38,996 bases of DNA from Oligoflexus sp. (GTDB lineage: Bacteria > Bdellovibrionota_B > Oligoflexia > Oligoflexales > Oligoflexaceae): the NCBI RefSeq assembly GCF_035712445.1, contig NZ_DASTAT010000077.1, positions 1-38,996 of the forward strand, in the 5' to 3' direction. How positions within the stretch are numbered: position 1 is the stretch's first letter; every line of letters starts with the position of its first letter. Position numbers and translations under genes: made by a program. This document shows, in pieces, positions 1-8,604 of this stretch. Under the pieces are notes generated by a model. That model was not told the DNA's origin, did no database searches, and worked only from the letters and a program-made list of their open reading frames with translations.

Positions 1-2314
1 GAACGGCGATAATCGGCGTCGACTTTTTCAGATCGCGCGCGATCGAATCCAGGCCGCGCGAAGCCTCTTCGATCAGCACCGCAAGGGAATCGAAGCAGAG
101 GTCTCCGAGCTTATCGGTCATGGCTTTCAGGGTCTGCTCCTGCTGCGGACTCACGGATGCAGGGGGAATGGTCTGCAGGAAATAAAGGGTCTGCTCCAGT
201 TTCGCGCGTGAGATCTTGACCAGCTTTTCCGAACTGTTCCAGCCCAGGCGCTCTTCACCGACCAGCTGATAGTGCTGCAGGATGCGATGTACTTCATCCA
301 GATCCGCCATCAGTTTTCCATCATTCCATTCCACTTCATCCCGCTGGAGCGCCGCATAATACTGCTCGACATCATGCGCCGAGCTCGATATGGATTTTAA
401 GGAGTAGGTGCGGGCGGCGCCTTTGATGGTGTGCATATTCATGAAGAGCCGGCGGATGACTTCCGAGCGGGGCTCGGATTTATTCAGGATGATATCCCGG
501 TTTTCGGCAATGTATTCCTTGGTCTTGGACAGAAAACGCTGGAACTTCTCTTCGGGGATTTGCACGAGTTCGATCAGGATGCGTATGTCCTCCTCCCTTT
601 GTTCAGCAACGGTTTTAAGACGGCGAACTTCGGTGACGTCGCGCAGGCTGACGAGGATTTTCTCGACCTGAGCTTCTTTATTGACGATGGGATTCCAGTC
701 GACTTCGAAGATGCTCTTGTCCCCTTCGGGAGTTTTTTGAAAGCTCAGCTCTTTGACAAAGCTGTCTTCATTCATCTCATAGGCCAGAGTGCTTTCACCC
801 AGGGTGGCATCCAGGGCGGCTTCGATCTGGCTCCTGCTGTCCGCATTCAGATTGGATTGTTTCAAGAGCAGCTGATCCAGGGTTTGACCTGTGATGTCTT
901 CCTTGCCGAGCAAGTGGACCAGATGATCGGAATACTGGTCACCTGCCTGCTTGAAGGGAGGCACCAGGGTGAAAATACCCTGTTTGATATGCTTCAGTAT
1001 GGATTTGATATCCCGGGTCTGACGCTCGACTTCTTTCTGCAGTTCACGGCCGAGTCGTTCCGATTGATGAAAGGCTTTCGTGAAACGCAGGGCCACGATC
1101 TGTGATTGCATCAGAACAAAGAGAGCCACACCATAGGGAAGCACCATGGTGCCTTCTCGTATCTTCATAAGTATGGTGGCGTCATGGGTAAAGGCCGCGA
1201 GGAGCATGGCGGAACCCAGCAGAGAAAGAAAGGCGGCTTCTTCCTTCTGACGCCAGGCGCGGGTGACTTGAATGAGAATGCCGAAGCTGAGGACCCAGCC
1301 CATCTGAAAAACGCGGAACACCAGGATCGGCATGCTGGTTTGCATGAATACCAAGGGAAAGACAAGCAGAGCCGCGTAGGCCCAGCAGAAGATTTCGAAG
1401 GATCGCCAGGACTGCTTCGGAAAGTTGGCTCGAACAAAGCTGTTCAGGGACGCGGCCATGACAGGACCGGCCACGAAGTAAGCGCTGCGATGGAGCCAAA
1501 AGTAAAAGCTCGTGGGTTCATGCAGGAATGTTAAAAGATTGGGAACATGGCGCACGTACTGAAAGGCGAGGGCGAAACAGAATATGCCGAGATAAAGGCT
1601 GCCGTAATCCGTGCGGCGATGCAGGAAAAGGCTTAGATTGTAGAGTCCGATGATGACGACGATACCCAGGAGGAGCAGGTTGATGATCTTATTGCGTTCC
1701 TGGTCACGCTGCAGGTAGGAAAACTCGGAGAATCCTGCGTCGAAGAAGAGCCCGCCCTGGATCCAATGGAAGTTCGCCACCTGAATCAGAACATAAACGG
1801 TATCAACGGATGGATCCGTCGGCAGCCTTGCATAGCGGGCGTCCTGCTGCGGTATACTGGTTTCTTCGCTGGTGCCGACCACACCGTTTTCCATGGTCAG
1901 GATAATGCGGCTGGGATTTTTCGCATCCAGGATCCAGAGTCTATAGCTGCTGGATGCGAAGGGCATATAGAATGCGAGGTCGGGTATCTTCGTCAGCCCC
2001 TGCGCTTCGATCAGATAGGTCGCATAACCCAGGCCACCCACCTCCCGGCCGCTGGCAGGATCTTTGAAATCATTCCAACCGCCGGGGACTTTCAGATAGA
2101 CCGGAGGCTCGTTCAAGGCCTGAGCCACCTGATCCGGCGTGATCAGCCGCTTCCAGAAAAAACGCCATTCGCCTTTCAGAAGCAATTCCGCTCGTCCGCT
2201 GCGCTCGGTGTACTGAGCCACGCCTGGAACAGCAGCCCCAGCTTCCGGCAGCAGCTGCAGCAGGAAAAGAAGTCCCAAGAATACACAATTGAGAAGGGAA
2301 CCCAAGCGCTTCAA
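1..2314 (-). CDS. Membrane sensor kinase, 7TM-PAS-HPt (C-terminus beyond window)
   Basis: An open frame runs from a TTG at 2314 through the left edge, showing 771 residues without a stop. GGAGG lies about seven bases before the TTG and decides the start. Residues 1-28 form a signal peptide. Residues 35-200 resemble the extracytoplasmic beta-sandwich of 7TMR-DISM proteins (LLKGEWRFFWK, VPGGWNDF). About seven hydrophobic segments follow (209-410), then a short coiled coil, a PAS-like region (435-560) and an HPt domain whose MHTIKGAAR motif puts the phosphoacceptor at His628. No DHp H-box is seen. By analogy with the two related kinases at 32499 and 36664, a HATPase should follow outside the window. 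The role is inferred: sensing an exported or surface ligand and starting a phosphorelay. GH5 stops 86 bases upstream on the same strand. Confidence 0.85.
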   Translation of the reverse strand, partial: MKRLGSLLNCVFLGLLFLLQLLPEAGAAVPGVAQYTERSGRAELLLKGEWRFFWKRLITPDQVAQALNEPPVYLKVPGGWNDFKDPASGREVGGLGYATYLIEAQGLTKIPDLAFYMPFASSSYRLWILDAKNPSRIILTMENGVVGTSEETSIPQQDARYARLPTDPSVDTVYVLIQVANFHWIQGGLFFDAGFSEFSYLQRDQERNKIINLLLLGIVVIIGLYNLSLFLHRRTDYGSLYLGIFCFALAFQYVRHVPNLLTFLHEPTSFYFWLHRSAYFVAGPVMAASLNSFVRANFPKQSWRSFEIFCWAYAALLVFPLVFMQTSMPILVFRVFQMGWVLSFGILIQVTRAWRQKEEAAFLSLLGSAMLLAAFTHDATILMKIREGTMVLPYGVALFVLMQSQIVALRFTKAFHQSERLGRELQKEVERQTRDIKSILKHIKQGIFTLVPPFKQAGDQYSDHLVHLLGKEDITGQTLDQLLLKQSNLNADSRSQIEAALDATLGESTLAYEMNEDSFVKELSFQKTPEGDKSIFEVDWNPIVNKEAQVEKILVSLRDVTEVRRLKTVAEQREEDIRILIELVQIPEEKFQRFLSKTKEYIAENRDIILNKSEPRSEVIRRLFMNMHTIKGAARTYSLKSISSSAHDVEQYYAALQRDEVEWNDGKLMADLDEVHRILQHYQLVGEERLGWNSSEKLVKISRAKLEQTLYFLQTIPPASVSPQQEQTLKAMTDKLGDLCFDSLAVLIEEASRGLDSIARDLKKSTPIIAV

Positions 2315-2399
2315 GTCGCAACCTCCAGGCTTACGCTTAGTTTAGCAGATGCACCTGGAAAAGTTCGACCTAGGCAAAACACACCGTAGACAATTATTC

Positions 2400-3848
2400 C
2401 TATTCAATCCCCGGATAGCAAACGCCGCAGGTCATGAGGCAATTGCCGTCTGGGACCATCCAGGATTCGCCGCACTTGTTCCAACTCTTCTGCTGCGCAC
2501 AGGAAAAATCTTTGTTCGGTGAGCGATCGGAGCATGATACGGGTTCATGGTGCTTCAGGGTTCTCATAAGGGTCGCGTGCTCTTTTAAAATGCCCAGGGT
2601 GCTGTGATCGCTATCATAGACACCGTACCAGCCCTGATGTTCATGCGGTGGATCACCGAGCCAGGGATCGCCTGCGCGCCACAGCTCCCCTGGTGCGCGC
2701 GGCCGACCTTCACCCGACCAGGCCCAGAAATAGGCGGCATTCAAGGGGACGCCGCTGCGTGCGGCCCGCAGAACTTCATCGAGTATCATACGATAGTATT
2801 GATCCCGCCAGCTGACAGGACTGTCCGCGGCATAGCTGCGTTGATCGCGCGCCAGGCCGAATTCTTCGAGAACCATCGGTTTTTTAAGGGCCTGGGCTTT
2901 GGCGATATGCGTGCGGATGTAGTGAAGCGTTTTATCCCAGGCTAAAGAGAAAGTCGTCTCGGGCTGCAGAGGATCATACCAGCCAAAGTTTTCAGGCCAG
3001 ATGTGTATGGTTCCGTAATCAATGTTGCGGAAGTCGTGGTCGATATAGTAATCGCTGTTCGAATACTGAGGATGGGGCGTGTCGCCTTCAGCCCCAACGG
3101 TGATCAGTTGTTTGGGGGCCAGTTTTCGGATCAGGGTGGAGCTGGTATCGATCCATTGGTAGAAGGCCGCTGCTTGATTCATGGCGCGCGGCTCACTGCA
3201 GAGTTCCCAGGCCATGATCGTGGGATCATCGGCATAAGCAAGGCCGGTTAGCGTATTGGTGCGGCTTACCAGGGTGCGGACATGGTCTTCATAGAGCTTG
3301 CGCGCCGGGGCATAGGCATAGAAATTGGCCACGAATTTTTGATAGGAATCAAAGTCACCGTCGAGGGGTGGCGGGTAGGGGATGCGATCAGCGAAACCGC
3401 TCCAGACGAGATACTGGCCAAGGCCTCCTGACCATTCCCAGAAATTGCCGAGGGCCAGCACCGCCTTCATCTCGCGTTTTTGCAGTTCCACGAGCAGGAG
3501 ATCCAGACCTTTCAGGAGGGCTTCATTATAGACGCCGGCCGCGTTTTGCAAAGAGGGGCGTATGCGAATGGGTTCTCCGTCCGGTCCTTCGCTGCCGGCG
3601 AGAATTCGCAGATTGGTGACGCCTATTTCTTTCAGCCGGTCGAGTTCACGGCGCAGGCGGGCCTGGGCTTTGGCGTCGCTGGCATCCCCGAGATTCATGC
3701 CGTACCAAAAATTGGCTCCTAAAAAGTGATAGGGCTGGCCCTGAAGATAAAACTGCGTGCCGCGGACTTCAACGAAATCGCCTGGCATGGGGCCCGCCCA
3801 CGCCAGGGATTCGAGGATCAGGGTGCAGAGTAGAATCCATAGTTTCAT
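2400..3848 (-). CDS. Secreted GH5 beta-mannanase-like glycoside hydrolase with ShK-like C-terminal module
   Basis: 482 residues. AGGAGG sits seven bases before the ATG. A signal peptide ends near AWA (residue 18). Residues 23-430 form a GH5 TIM barrel most like the GH5_7 mannanases: HFLGANFWYGMN, a long aromatic loop GNFWEWSGG, WELCSEPR with the acid/base Glu219, and MVLEEFG with the nucleophile Glu329. The family normally has Asn before the acid/base Glu (NEP); here it is Ser. Residues 439-477 carry six cysteines (439, 450, 459, 470, 474, 477) in a ShK-like spacing, probably a binding module. The likely role is endo-hydrolysis of mannan outside the cell. The M48 protease gene ends 56 bases upstream, so the two may be cotranscribed. 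Family assignment is strong; substrate is inferred. Confidence 0.88.
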   Translation of the reverse strand: MKLWILLCTLILESLAWAGPMPGDFVEVRGTQFYLQGQPYHFLGANFWYGMNLGDASDAKAQARLRRELDRLKEIGVTNLRILAGSEGPDGEPIRIRPSLQNAAGVYNEALLKGLDLLLVELQKREMKAVLALGNFWEWSGGLGQYLVWSGFADRIPYPPPLDGDFDSYQKFVANFYAYAPARKLYEDHVRTLVSRTNTLTGLAYADDPTIMAWELCSEPRAMNQAAAFYQWIDTSSTLIRKLAPKQLITVGAEGDTPHPQYSNSDYYIDHDFRNIDYGTIHIWPENFGWYDPLQPETTFSLAWDKTLHYIRTHIAKAQALKKPMVLEEFGLARDQRSYAADSPVSWRDQYYRMILDEVLRAARSGVPLNAAYFWAWSGEGRPRAPGELWRAGDPWLGDPPHEHQGWYGVYDSDHSTLGILKEHATLMRTLKHHEPVSCSDRSPNKDFSCAQQKSWNKCGESWMVPDGNCLMTCGVCYPGIE

Positions 3849-3904
3849 GCTGACGCCTCCTGTGGGTTTCTGCGGGAATGTAGCAGAAGGAGGGGGCCAG
3901 CGCT

Positions 3905-5101
3905 TTACAAACCTTTTTTGACTTCTTCCAAAGCGCCAACTGTGAGCGAAAGGAGACTGTTATTCATAAAGGGCTTGTAGGCTTCGGCGTGGGCCATGGC
4001 TTCCCTTTGGCTGATATTATAGATCCGCCAGCACGAAGACGGATGGCTGGCCGCACCACGTGGAGGCAACTGGCCCTTTGCTTGCAGCGCGCTGCATTCT
4101 CCATCGCTGCGGCTCTGGGCCATCAGAACATTATGAATGGATGTGAAGCGATCCGGTCGAAAGCCTGCCCGCAAATAAAACTCATAACCAACCTCATCCG
4201 CCTCCTGCTCCTTCCAGTTGCTTGCCGCACCAGGACCGTCCTGAATCAAATCCTCGCGCGGGATGTCCCTGAGAGCCTGATTCAACTCGCTCATACGGCT
4301 GCGAACAGCCATGAGTTCAAGGTCGCTGCGATCCAAAATAGGTATGATATCGTTCCAGGTTGCGTTTTTCTCCATGACCGCGCGATCATCATCATCGTAT
4401 TTCAGATGATCCCGAAGGCTTGTAACATCATCCAAAAGCCCGGCTTTTTCCTGCAGGGTGGGACCGACTTTAGTGAGCAGGCTCCGCATGTCCGCGACGA
4501 TAGACTTGAGCCAGACAGCCCCTTTCAAAGCCGCGATCGCATCCAGAAGCGTCGGGTCCTTTTTCAAAGCCGCGATCAGATCAGGATAGAATGCAGCCTT
4601 GCCTTCTCGATATTCATCCTGTTTTTTTGCGAGCTCGGCTTTCAGTTCGGTGACCTTGCTGCCGGCCACCACCTTTTCATGCTCCAGGTCATAGCGGTGA
4701 TCCATGGTGATATGCGCCAGCTCATGGGCCAGCACCGCGGCTATATCCGCGTCATGGTCCACGGCCATGATAAGGCCCTTGGTCAGATGGATTTCACCAT
4801 TTTCAATATAGGCGAGGCCGTTGATCTCATCGTCCTGATCGAGGCGCAGGCAGAAGTTCGCAGGAGCCAAGGGGCCCTGAAAAGTTCCACTGTTGGACGT
4901 GACCAGTTTTTGAAAGAGGGTTTGCATATAGAGGATGGCGGGAGCGTTTGCATCTCCCTTTTCGCAGGCCTTCAAGGCCGCCCGAGGGCGCGTGGTTTGA
5001 CCGAAGGTGTGGTCGAGCGAACTGGACTGGGACGCGGGTTGACAGGCGATCTGAAGCTGAAGACTCGATAAGCATAGGAAAAGGCGCGTGGTTCTTCTCA
5101 T
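3905..5101 (-). CDS. M48-family zinc metalloprotease, exported, probable lipoprotein
   Basis: 398 residues. The N-terminus has a basic stretch, a hydrophobic core and a Cys at residue 20 (LQIAC), an imperfect lipobox. HELAH at 126-130 gives two zinc ligands and the catalytic Glu. EQEADEVG further on supplies the third ligand, with the ExEAD spacing typical of peptidase family M48 (Oma1/BepA-like periplasmic proteases). An inserted helical region rich in charged residues (about 150-260) separates the two motifs. A BepA-like role in envelope protein quality control, or degradation of outside protein, is possible; the sequence does not decide. The ribosome site is weak (GGAG about ten bases upstream). 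The gene lies between DUF4360 and the GH5 gene on the same strand. Confidence 0.85.
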   Translation of the reverse strand: MRRTTRLFLCLSSLQLQIACQPASQSSSLDHTFGQTTRPRAALKACEKGDANAPAILYMQTLFQKLVTSNSGTFQGPLAPANFCLRLDQDDEINGLAYIENGEIHLTKGLIMAVDHDADIAAVLAHELAHITMDHRYDLEHEKVVAGSKVTELKAELAKKQDEYREGKAAFYPDLIAALKKDPTLLDAIAALKGAVWLKSIVADMRSLLTKVGPTLQEKAGLLDDVTSLRDHLKYDDDDRAVMEKNATWNDIIPILDRSDLELMAVRSRMSELNQALRDIPREDLIQDGPGAASNWKEQEADEVGYEFYLRAGFRPDRFTSIHNVLMAQSRSDGECSALQAKGQLPPRGAASHPSSCWRIYNISQREAMAHAEAYKPFMNNSLLSLTVGALEEVKKGL

Positions 5102-5159
5102 AAGTGGGCCGCTCCAGCAGAAGTTGGGCGCGTTATCGGCACTTTTTGAGAAAGCTTGA

Positions 5160-5201
5160 GGGCCAGGAACGGAAAAAAGTCCGTCCTGGCCCGGTTTTTT
5201 T
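5160..5201 (+). terminator. Hairpin with T-tract, intrinsic-terminator-like on the plus strand
   Basis: Stem 5160-5167 (GGGCCAGG) pairs with 5185-5192. After a one-base bulge, 5169-5173 (ACGGA) pairs with 5180-5184, and the loop is A-rich. A T-run follows at 5195-5201 on the plus strand. On the minus strand no T-run follows the stem, although both neighbouring genes are on the minus strand, so the orientation is puzzling. It may still end transcription from the DUF4360 gene weakly, or end an unannotated plus-strand transcript. Confidence 0.6.
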
Positions 5202-5219
5202 AAGAAAGACTGGTTCCGC

Positions 5220-5891
5220 TTACGAGCAGCGTCTCCAGGTCAGACCGAAGACCTGCGTGATCTGGCCGTCGATGGAATCGTTGGTGATGAAACCGCGAGC
5301 TTCAGGATAATAAGCGCTGTTGGTGTTGGCGACGCGGATTTTTGTGTTCAGGTTCAGCGCACGGCTGACACCGCAGGGCGACCAGACGGTGGTGGCCAGG
5401 CCCACGCTATCGGAATACACGTAATCGCTTTCATAGGGACCGCTCATGGTCGAAGCGAAGCGGCTGGTGCGGCCTTGGCCTTCGAAGGAGTAATCCACCG
5501 AGTGCTCGGCCTTCACGCCTTCGTCGAGCTGCATGAAGCCGCGGTAGTAGAAGTTCGCGACCGAATACTGCCAGCCGGCCGGGATGTTGAGGGTGACAGT
5601 CGCTATACAGTTTTTGCGGCCTTGAGTCAGGCTGATTCCAGGGCCGGATTCCGCGATGAATTCGGAGAACGTGAGGGTGAACGCCTGCTTGTCTTCCGAC
5701 ACGTTTTGCGCGACGGTGCCCAGCGGGCAGCCTGTGCCGTTATATTGAATTTTTTGAATGGTGATGGGCTCGGAAGGGGCCAGGACGGGAATGGTATCGA
5801 CAGGGTTCACGGGCAGTCTTTCTTCAGCGAAAGCAGCAGAAGCCGTGAGAAGAGACAACGCAAGAGCAAGACGACTCGTTCCAACGATCAT
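5220..5891 (-). CDS. DUF4360-family secreted protein
   Basis: The ATG at 5891 is chosen because AGAGAGG lies seven bases upstream and a clean signal peptide follows (cleavage near AFA-EE, about residue 23). The 223-residue product matches the DUF4360 pattern: IQKIQYNGTGCP near the mature N-terminus, a central GPGI...RKNC segment, GWQYSVANFYYRGF, a SGPYESDY segment, WSPCG, and a closing SIDGQITQVFGLTWRRC. Cysteines at the start, middle and end suggest two disulfides. The fold is beta-rich. The family is widespread in secreted proteins of bacteria and fungi, but its function is unknown. An upstream in-frame ATG at 5948 would disrupt the signal peptide and was not used. Confidence 0.85.
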   Translation of the reverse strand: MIVGTSRLALALSLLTASAAFAEERLPVNPVDTIPVLAPSEPITIQKIQYNGTGCPLGTVAQNVSEDKQAFTLTFSEFIAESGPGISLTQGRKNCIATVTLNIPAGWQYSVANFYYRGFMQLDEGVKAEHSVDYSFEGQGRTSRFASTMSGPYESDYVYSDSVGLATTVWSPCGVSRALNLNTKIRVANTNSAYYPEARGFITNDSIDGQITQVFGLTWRRCS

Positions 5892-6120
5892 GAAGAACCT
5901 CTCTTTCGAAAGTTTGATGTGGAGAAATTTCCTGTCTCCATATTCCAACGCTTGAGTTTTTTTTCAAGGTAATTGCTTCTGATGATGGGGTTTGTGTTCT
6001 GTCGTCAAAGGAACAGAGGACAAGGCTTTGACCGTAAGATTTACTAAGATGCCGCCATCCCCTCCATCGTGTTAAGATCCCGCGCAGTGAACAGGAAAAA
6101 TTTTCCAAAAAGGGGAACGC

Positions 6121-6810
6121 ATGAGTTATCAACTGGAACAGTATCGGCAGTATTATCGGGACAAGGTCATTCCACACGTCTACTCAGGGCCGCTGCATTT
6201 AACCTTCACGATGACGAGTCTTTCCGTCACTGCCGTTCTTTTATTCAGCCGCGTGCAAAATCCAGCATGGAGCGAGCTGCTCCTCGTTCCCCTCATGCTC
6301 CTGCTCGGTGAGCTGGTCGTTTTCGTGATTCACAAATATCCTTTGCATAGGCCGCTGCACTTTGTTGCGCCGTTTACCTTCAAGATCCATGCGCTGCAGC
6401 ATCACCGCTTCTTTACGGACGCCTGCGTGACCTGGCGGGATTCCCGGGATTTTCACATCATGCTGTTTCCGCCTTTCGCGATCGTGGGTTACATCACCGT
6501 GGGCGCTCCTTTGCTCTTTGGTCTTTTTTATCTGCTGCTGGGCCTGAATGCCGGTTACCTCGCGGCGGGTATGGGTGCGGTTTACTTTTTACTTTATGAG
6601 CTGGTGCATTTTTGCTCGCATCTGCCCGAGGATCATTGGGTGATGCGCTTCGGCTGGATGCGTTATCAGCGGGAATTCCACCGGCTGCATCATGATCCGC
6701 GCTTCATGGCGAGCCATAACTTTGGTGTGGTTTACCCGCTCTGGGACTTCGTTTTCAGGACGGCCATCAGACCCGCGCCAGCCCCACGCAGGGCCACAGC
6801 AGACCTGTAG
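6121..6810 (+). CDS. Fatty acid hydroxylase / sterol desaturase superfamily membrane protein
   Basis: 229 residues. AGGGGA lies just before the ATG. Four or five hydrophobic segments span the chain (about 22-45, 56-76, 115-165). The diiron histidine boxes of the superfamily (PF04116) are present in order: HKYPLH (about 77), HALQHHRFF (about 90), LVHFCSHLP (about 161) and HRLHHDPRF...SHNFG (about 185-200). Such proteins insert oxygen into, or desaturate, lipid chains or sterol/carotenoid-like substrates at the inner membrane. The substrate cannot be told from sequence. It stands alone on the plus strand, divergent from the DUF4360 gene with 229 bases between the starts. Confidence 0.85.
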   Translation: MSYQLEQYRQYYRDKVIPHVYSGPLHLTFTMTSLSVTAVLLFSRVQNPAWSELLLVPLMLLLGELVVFVIHKYPLHRPLHFVAPFTFKIHALQHHRFFTDACVTWRDSRDFHIMLFPPFAIVGYITVGAPLLFGLFYLLLGLNAGYLAAGMGAVYFLLYELVHFCSHLPEDHWVMRFGWMRYQREFHRLHHDPRFMASHNFGVVYPLWDFVFRTAIRPAPAPRRATADL

Positions 6811-7397
6811 TGACAGCCAGTAAGGCGGCTCCATCCAACCCGGGGGAGGAGCGCCGAAGCGTGTAATTCATGATTCCCATGCTTTACACGGAAGTCGTGA
6901 GAATATTTTCTTAAAGTTTCAAGATTAGAGTTTGAAATTTTTCTGGAAGGAGATATCGCAGTTGATAGTTGGCTTTTTGGTGGAAACAGAGGATTAGGTC
7001 CTTCTATCTCCGGGAACCCGGAGCCTTGCAATATCGACAAAGCAGACCCCGACGCTCCATTTGGAGATTTGTGAGGGCATCATGTAAAACCTGCATCAAG
7101 TTTTTCCTTTGGATTACCCGGTATTTTCCGGTGGTCGCTACCTCAGGGCGTTCGATCATCTTCATGATATCGATTTCCCCGCTAGCTGTGTTACAGGCGC
7201 TGGTCGTATCAAGCTCATCTGGATGGCATTTTATGTCTTTCTCGTCTTGTCTTCGTCCTATCATGGTGAGTGATGCCTGGGATAAAGTTGCTGTTCAATC
7301 TGAAATGGACTGGCGCGGTAATTCTTGTGGCCCTCAGGGCGCTATTAGAAGCAGCGTTAGCAGTTATAGCAATGTCACTAAAGAATAGTTGTTTAAA
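6811..7397. other. Gene-poor stretch between the hydroxylase and PDZ genes
   Basis: 587 bases that look AT-richer than the flanking genes, especially around 6890-6990. Short open frames exist on both strands (for example 6969-7388 plus, 7004-7264 minus), but none has a good ribosome site or a recognisable product. One candidate small gene at 7273-7404 is listed separately. No terminator hairpin is evident after the hydroxylase stop. Confidence 0.5.
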
Positions 7398-7404
7398 TTA
7401 TTGA
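7273..7404 (+). CDS. Possible 43-residue hydrophobic small protein
   Basis: ATG at 7273 to TGA at 7404. After a short basic N-terminus the peptide has a long hydrophobic stretch (about residues 12-36, rich in Ala, Val, Leu) and a polar tail, like a single membrane helix, though Arg and Glu lie inside it. The GGTGAG before the ATG is a poor ribosome site. It overlaps the stop of the convergent PDZ gene by a few bases. Family unknown; it may be a chance frame. Confidence 0.2.
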   Translation: MPGIKLLFNLKWTGAVILVALRALLEAALAVIAMSLKNSCLNY

Positions 7405-7787
7405 GCCTTTTGAGGCTCCAAGGTCAATTCGATTTCTGCACCACCCCTTAAGATCTTAAGGGTGACAGTAGCGTCGCTTTTTAGAGTCTTCAAGAGTTCG
7501 ACGACTGATTCAGCATTTTGTAGTGCCTTGCCGTTGATTGATTCGATGATATCATTGTTCACAAGTCCTGCTTTGGCATAGATCGAGTTTTCTCGAATGC
7601 GGGTAATACGAAATCCTTTGATCTCGCTGTTCTCAAAGTTGGGCTCCGCCTTGGCGTCCATGAGGGCCTTTGGCTTTTGAGCTGTGTCAGCAAAGCTTGC
7701 CAATGAATAGGAGAACGTCATGGTCAATGTTAGTGCTGAGTACAGAATGATCACTGCAAGCTGAGCAGGTTGGAGATGGTGCCTCAT
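7398..7787 (-). CDS. Membrane-anchored PDZ-domain protein
   Basis: 129 residues from the ATG at 7787. A membrane helix occupies about residues 10-33, followed by a short polar linker and a PDZ domain at about 55-126 (GFRITRIRENSIYAKAGL, NNDIIESINGKAL). It resembles the C-terminal PDZ of type II secretion GspC and the PDZ of periplasmic regulators, but carries nothing else. It may be an adaptor that holds a partner at the periplasmic face of the inner membrane. The start was placed here because the GGAGG in the last codons of the preceding gene serves it, and the longer frame to 7922 has no signal or ribosome site. It lies seven bases after the small membrane gene, so the two form a unit. Confidence 0.75.
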   Translation of the reverse strand: MRHHLQPAQLAVIILYSALTLTMTFSYSLASFADTAQKPKALMDAKAEPNFENSEIKGFRITRIRENSIYAKAGLVNNDIIESINGKALQNAESVVELLKTLKSDATVTLKILRGGAEIELTLEPQKAQ

Positions 7788-7794
7788 CCTATTT

Positions 7795-7944
7795 CTAAGC
7801 CTCCGCGTTTTTTTTGTCTGAATCTTTTTTATCCAGACTACACTGCCTTTCCAGGACTTTTCGGATTCTTGATAGCTCGGTAGCGATCTGAGCGACCAAC
7901 GGCATAAGAAGAATAGCGGCAAACATTACGGTATAATCAGACAT
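7795..7944 (-). CDS. 49-residue single-helix membrane protein
   Basis: ATG at 7944 with AAGGA seven bases upstream. The product has one hydrophobic helix (about residues 6-20) followed by a charged amphipathic tail rich in Lys, Asp and Arg. The family is not recognised. The stop lies seven bases before the PDZ gene start, and its final codons hold that gene's ribosome site, so translation is probably coupled. It may be a small membrane partner of the PDZ protein. The in-frame extension to 7995 lacks a better start. Confidence 0.6.
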   Translation of the reverse strand: MSDYTVMFAAILLMPLVAQIATELSRIRKVLERQCSLDKKDSDKKNAEA

Positions 7945-8151
7945 TTGATGATCCTTGGTTAAGGCTTTTTTGAGGCATGTGCCGCATGACAGCAATCTCG
8001 TCGGTTGGTCGATGTTCAGGTTGAAACATCGATGTCATTCTCTTGCGGGAGGATGTCCATGCTCCCAAGGTGAAGCTCACCCACGGAAGTGGTCGAACTT
8101 TATCTCGACAAATGGGGACTTCTGAAAAGTGAGGAGTCGGGACAGACAGTC

Positions 8152-8604
8152 TTAGTTTCCGGATTTCAGCATTTCTTCCTGCTTCGCTACGGCCAGGTCC
8201 AACACTGCCAGATAATATTCGAAGGCCTGCGATGCAAGGCCCAATCCTTCCATATCCCCCTTCTCCTGGTCCTTCAGTAGTTTATCTGAGGCATAGCGCA
8301 GGCACTGGCCCAAATATATGCGTGTGGGACCATTCTTGAGCGAGTTGAGTTTGTCTGCCGTATCCTGACCCGAAACGAAGAATTCACCAGTCCAAGGGGG
8401 TATATTGAAAGAAGCTTCTTCCGGATAGACTCCAAGGTGACCAGGATTGCAAAGTTTACTTGCAGCTTCAGCTCCTTTGAGCCCGCTGGTATGCACGACA
8501 AGCTGTGAATGATCCAGGGCAGGGGTCTCACGCTTTTTCCCGGAGCAGGTATAGGCGCACATCAAGCTGGCCGTTAGCATCACAAAAATAGTTTTCTTCA
8601 GCAT
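8152..8604 (-). CDS. Exported protein of unknown function
   Basis: The ATG at 8604 is preceded by GAAGGA six bases upstream. The 150-residue product starts with a typical export signal (MLKKTIFVMLTASLMCAYTC). Cys16 and Cys20 do not fit a good lipobox, so lipid anchoring is uncertain. The mature part has two more cysteines (about 52 and 101) and a helical C-terminal third rich in Ala, Leu and acidic residues. No family is recognised. It stands alone, with about 200 bases to the next minus-strand gene on one side and about 260 to tsdA on the other. Confidence 0.65.
   Translation of the reverse strand: MLKKTIFVMLTASLMCAYTCSGKKRETPALDHSQLVVHTSGLKGAEAASKLCNPGHLGVYPEEASFNIPPWTGEFFVSGQDTADKLNSLKNGPTRIYLGQCLRYASDKLLKDQEKGDMEGLGLASQAFEYYLAVLDLAVAKQEEMLKSGN

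Noticed and set aside
3989..5071. Plus-strand frame of 360 codons opposite the M48 protease
   Set aside because: The M48 zinc motifs lie on the minus strand; the plus frame is a shadow.
5104..5310. Plus-strand frame of 68 codons before the DUF4360 stop
   Set aside because: It reads through the terminator hairpin and into DUF4360 antisense, with no ribosome site.
7004..7264. Minus-strand frame of 86 codons in the gene-poor stretch
   Set aside because: No ribosome site, no signal or motif; could be decayed sequence but cannot be supported.
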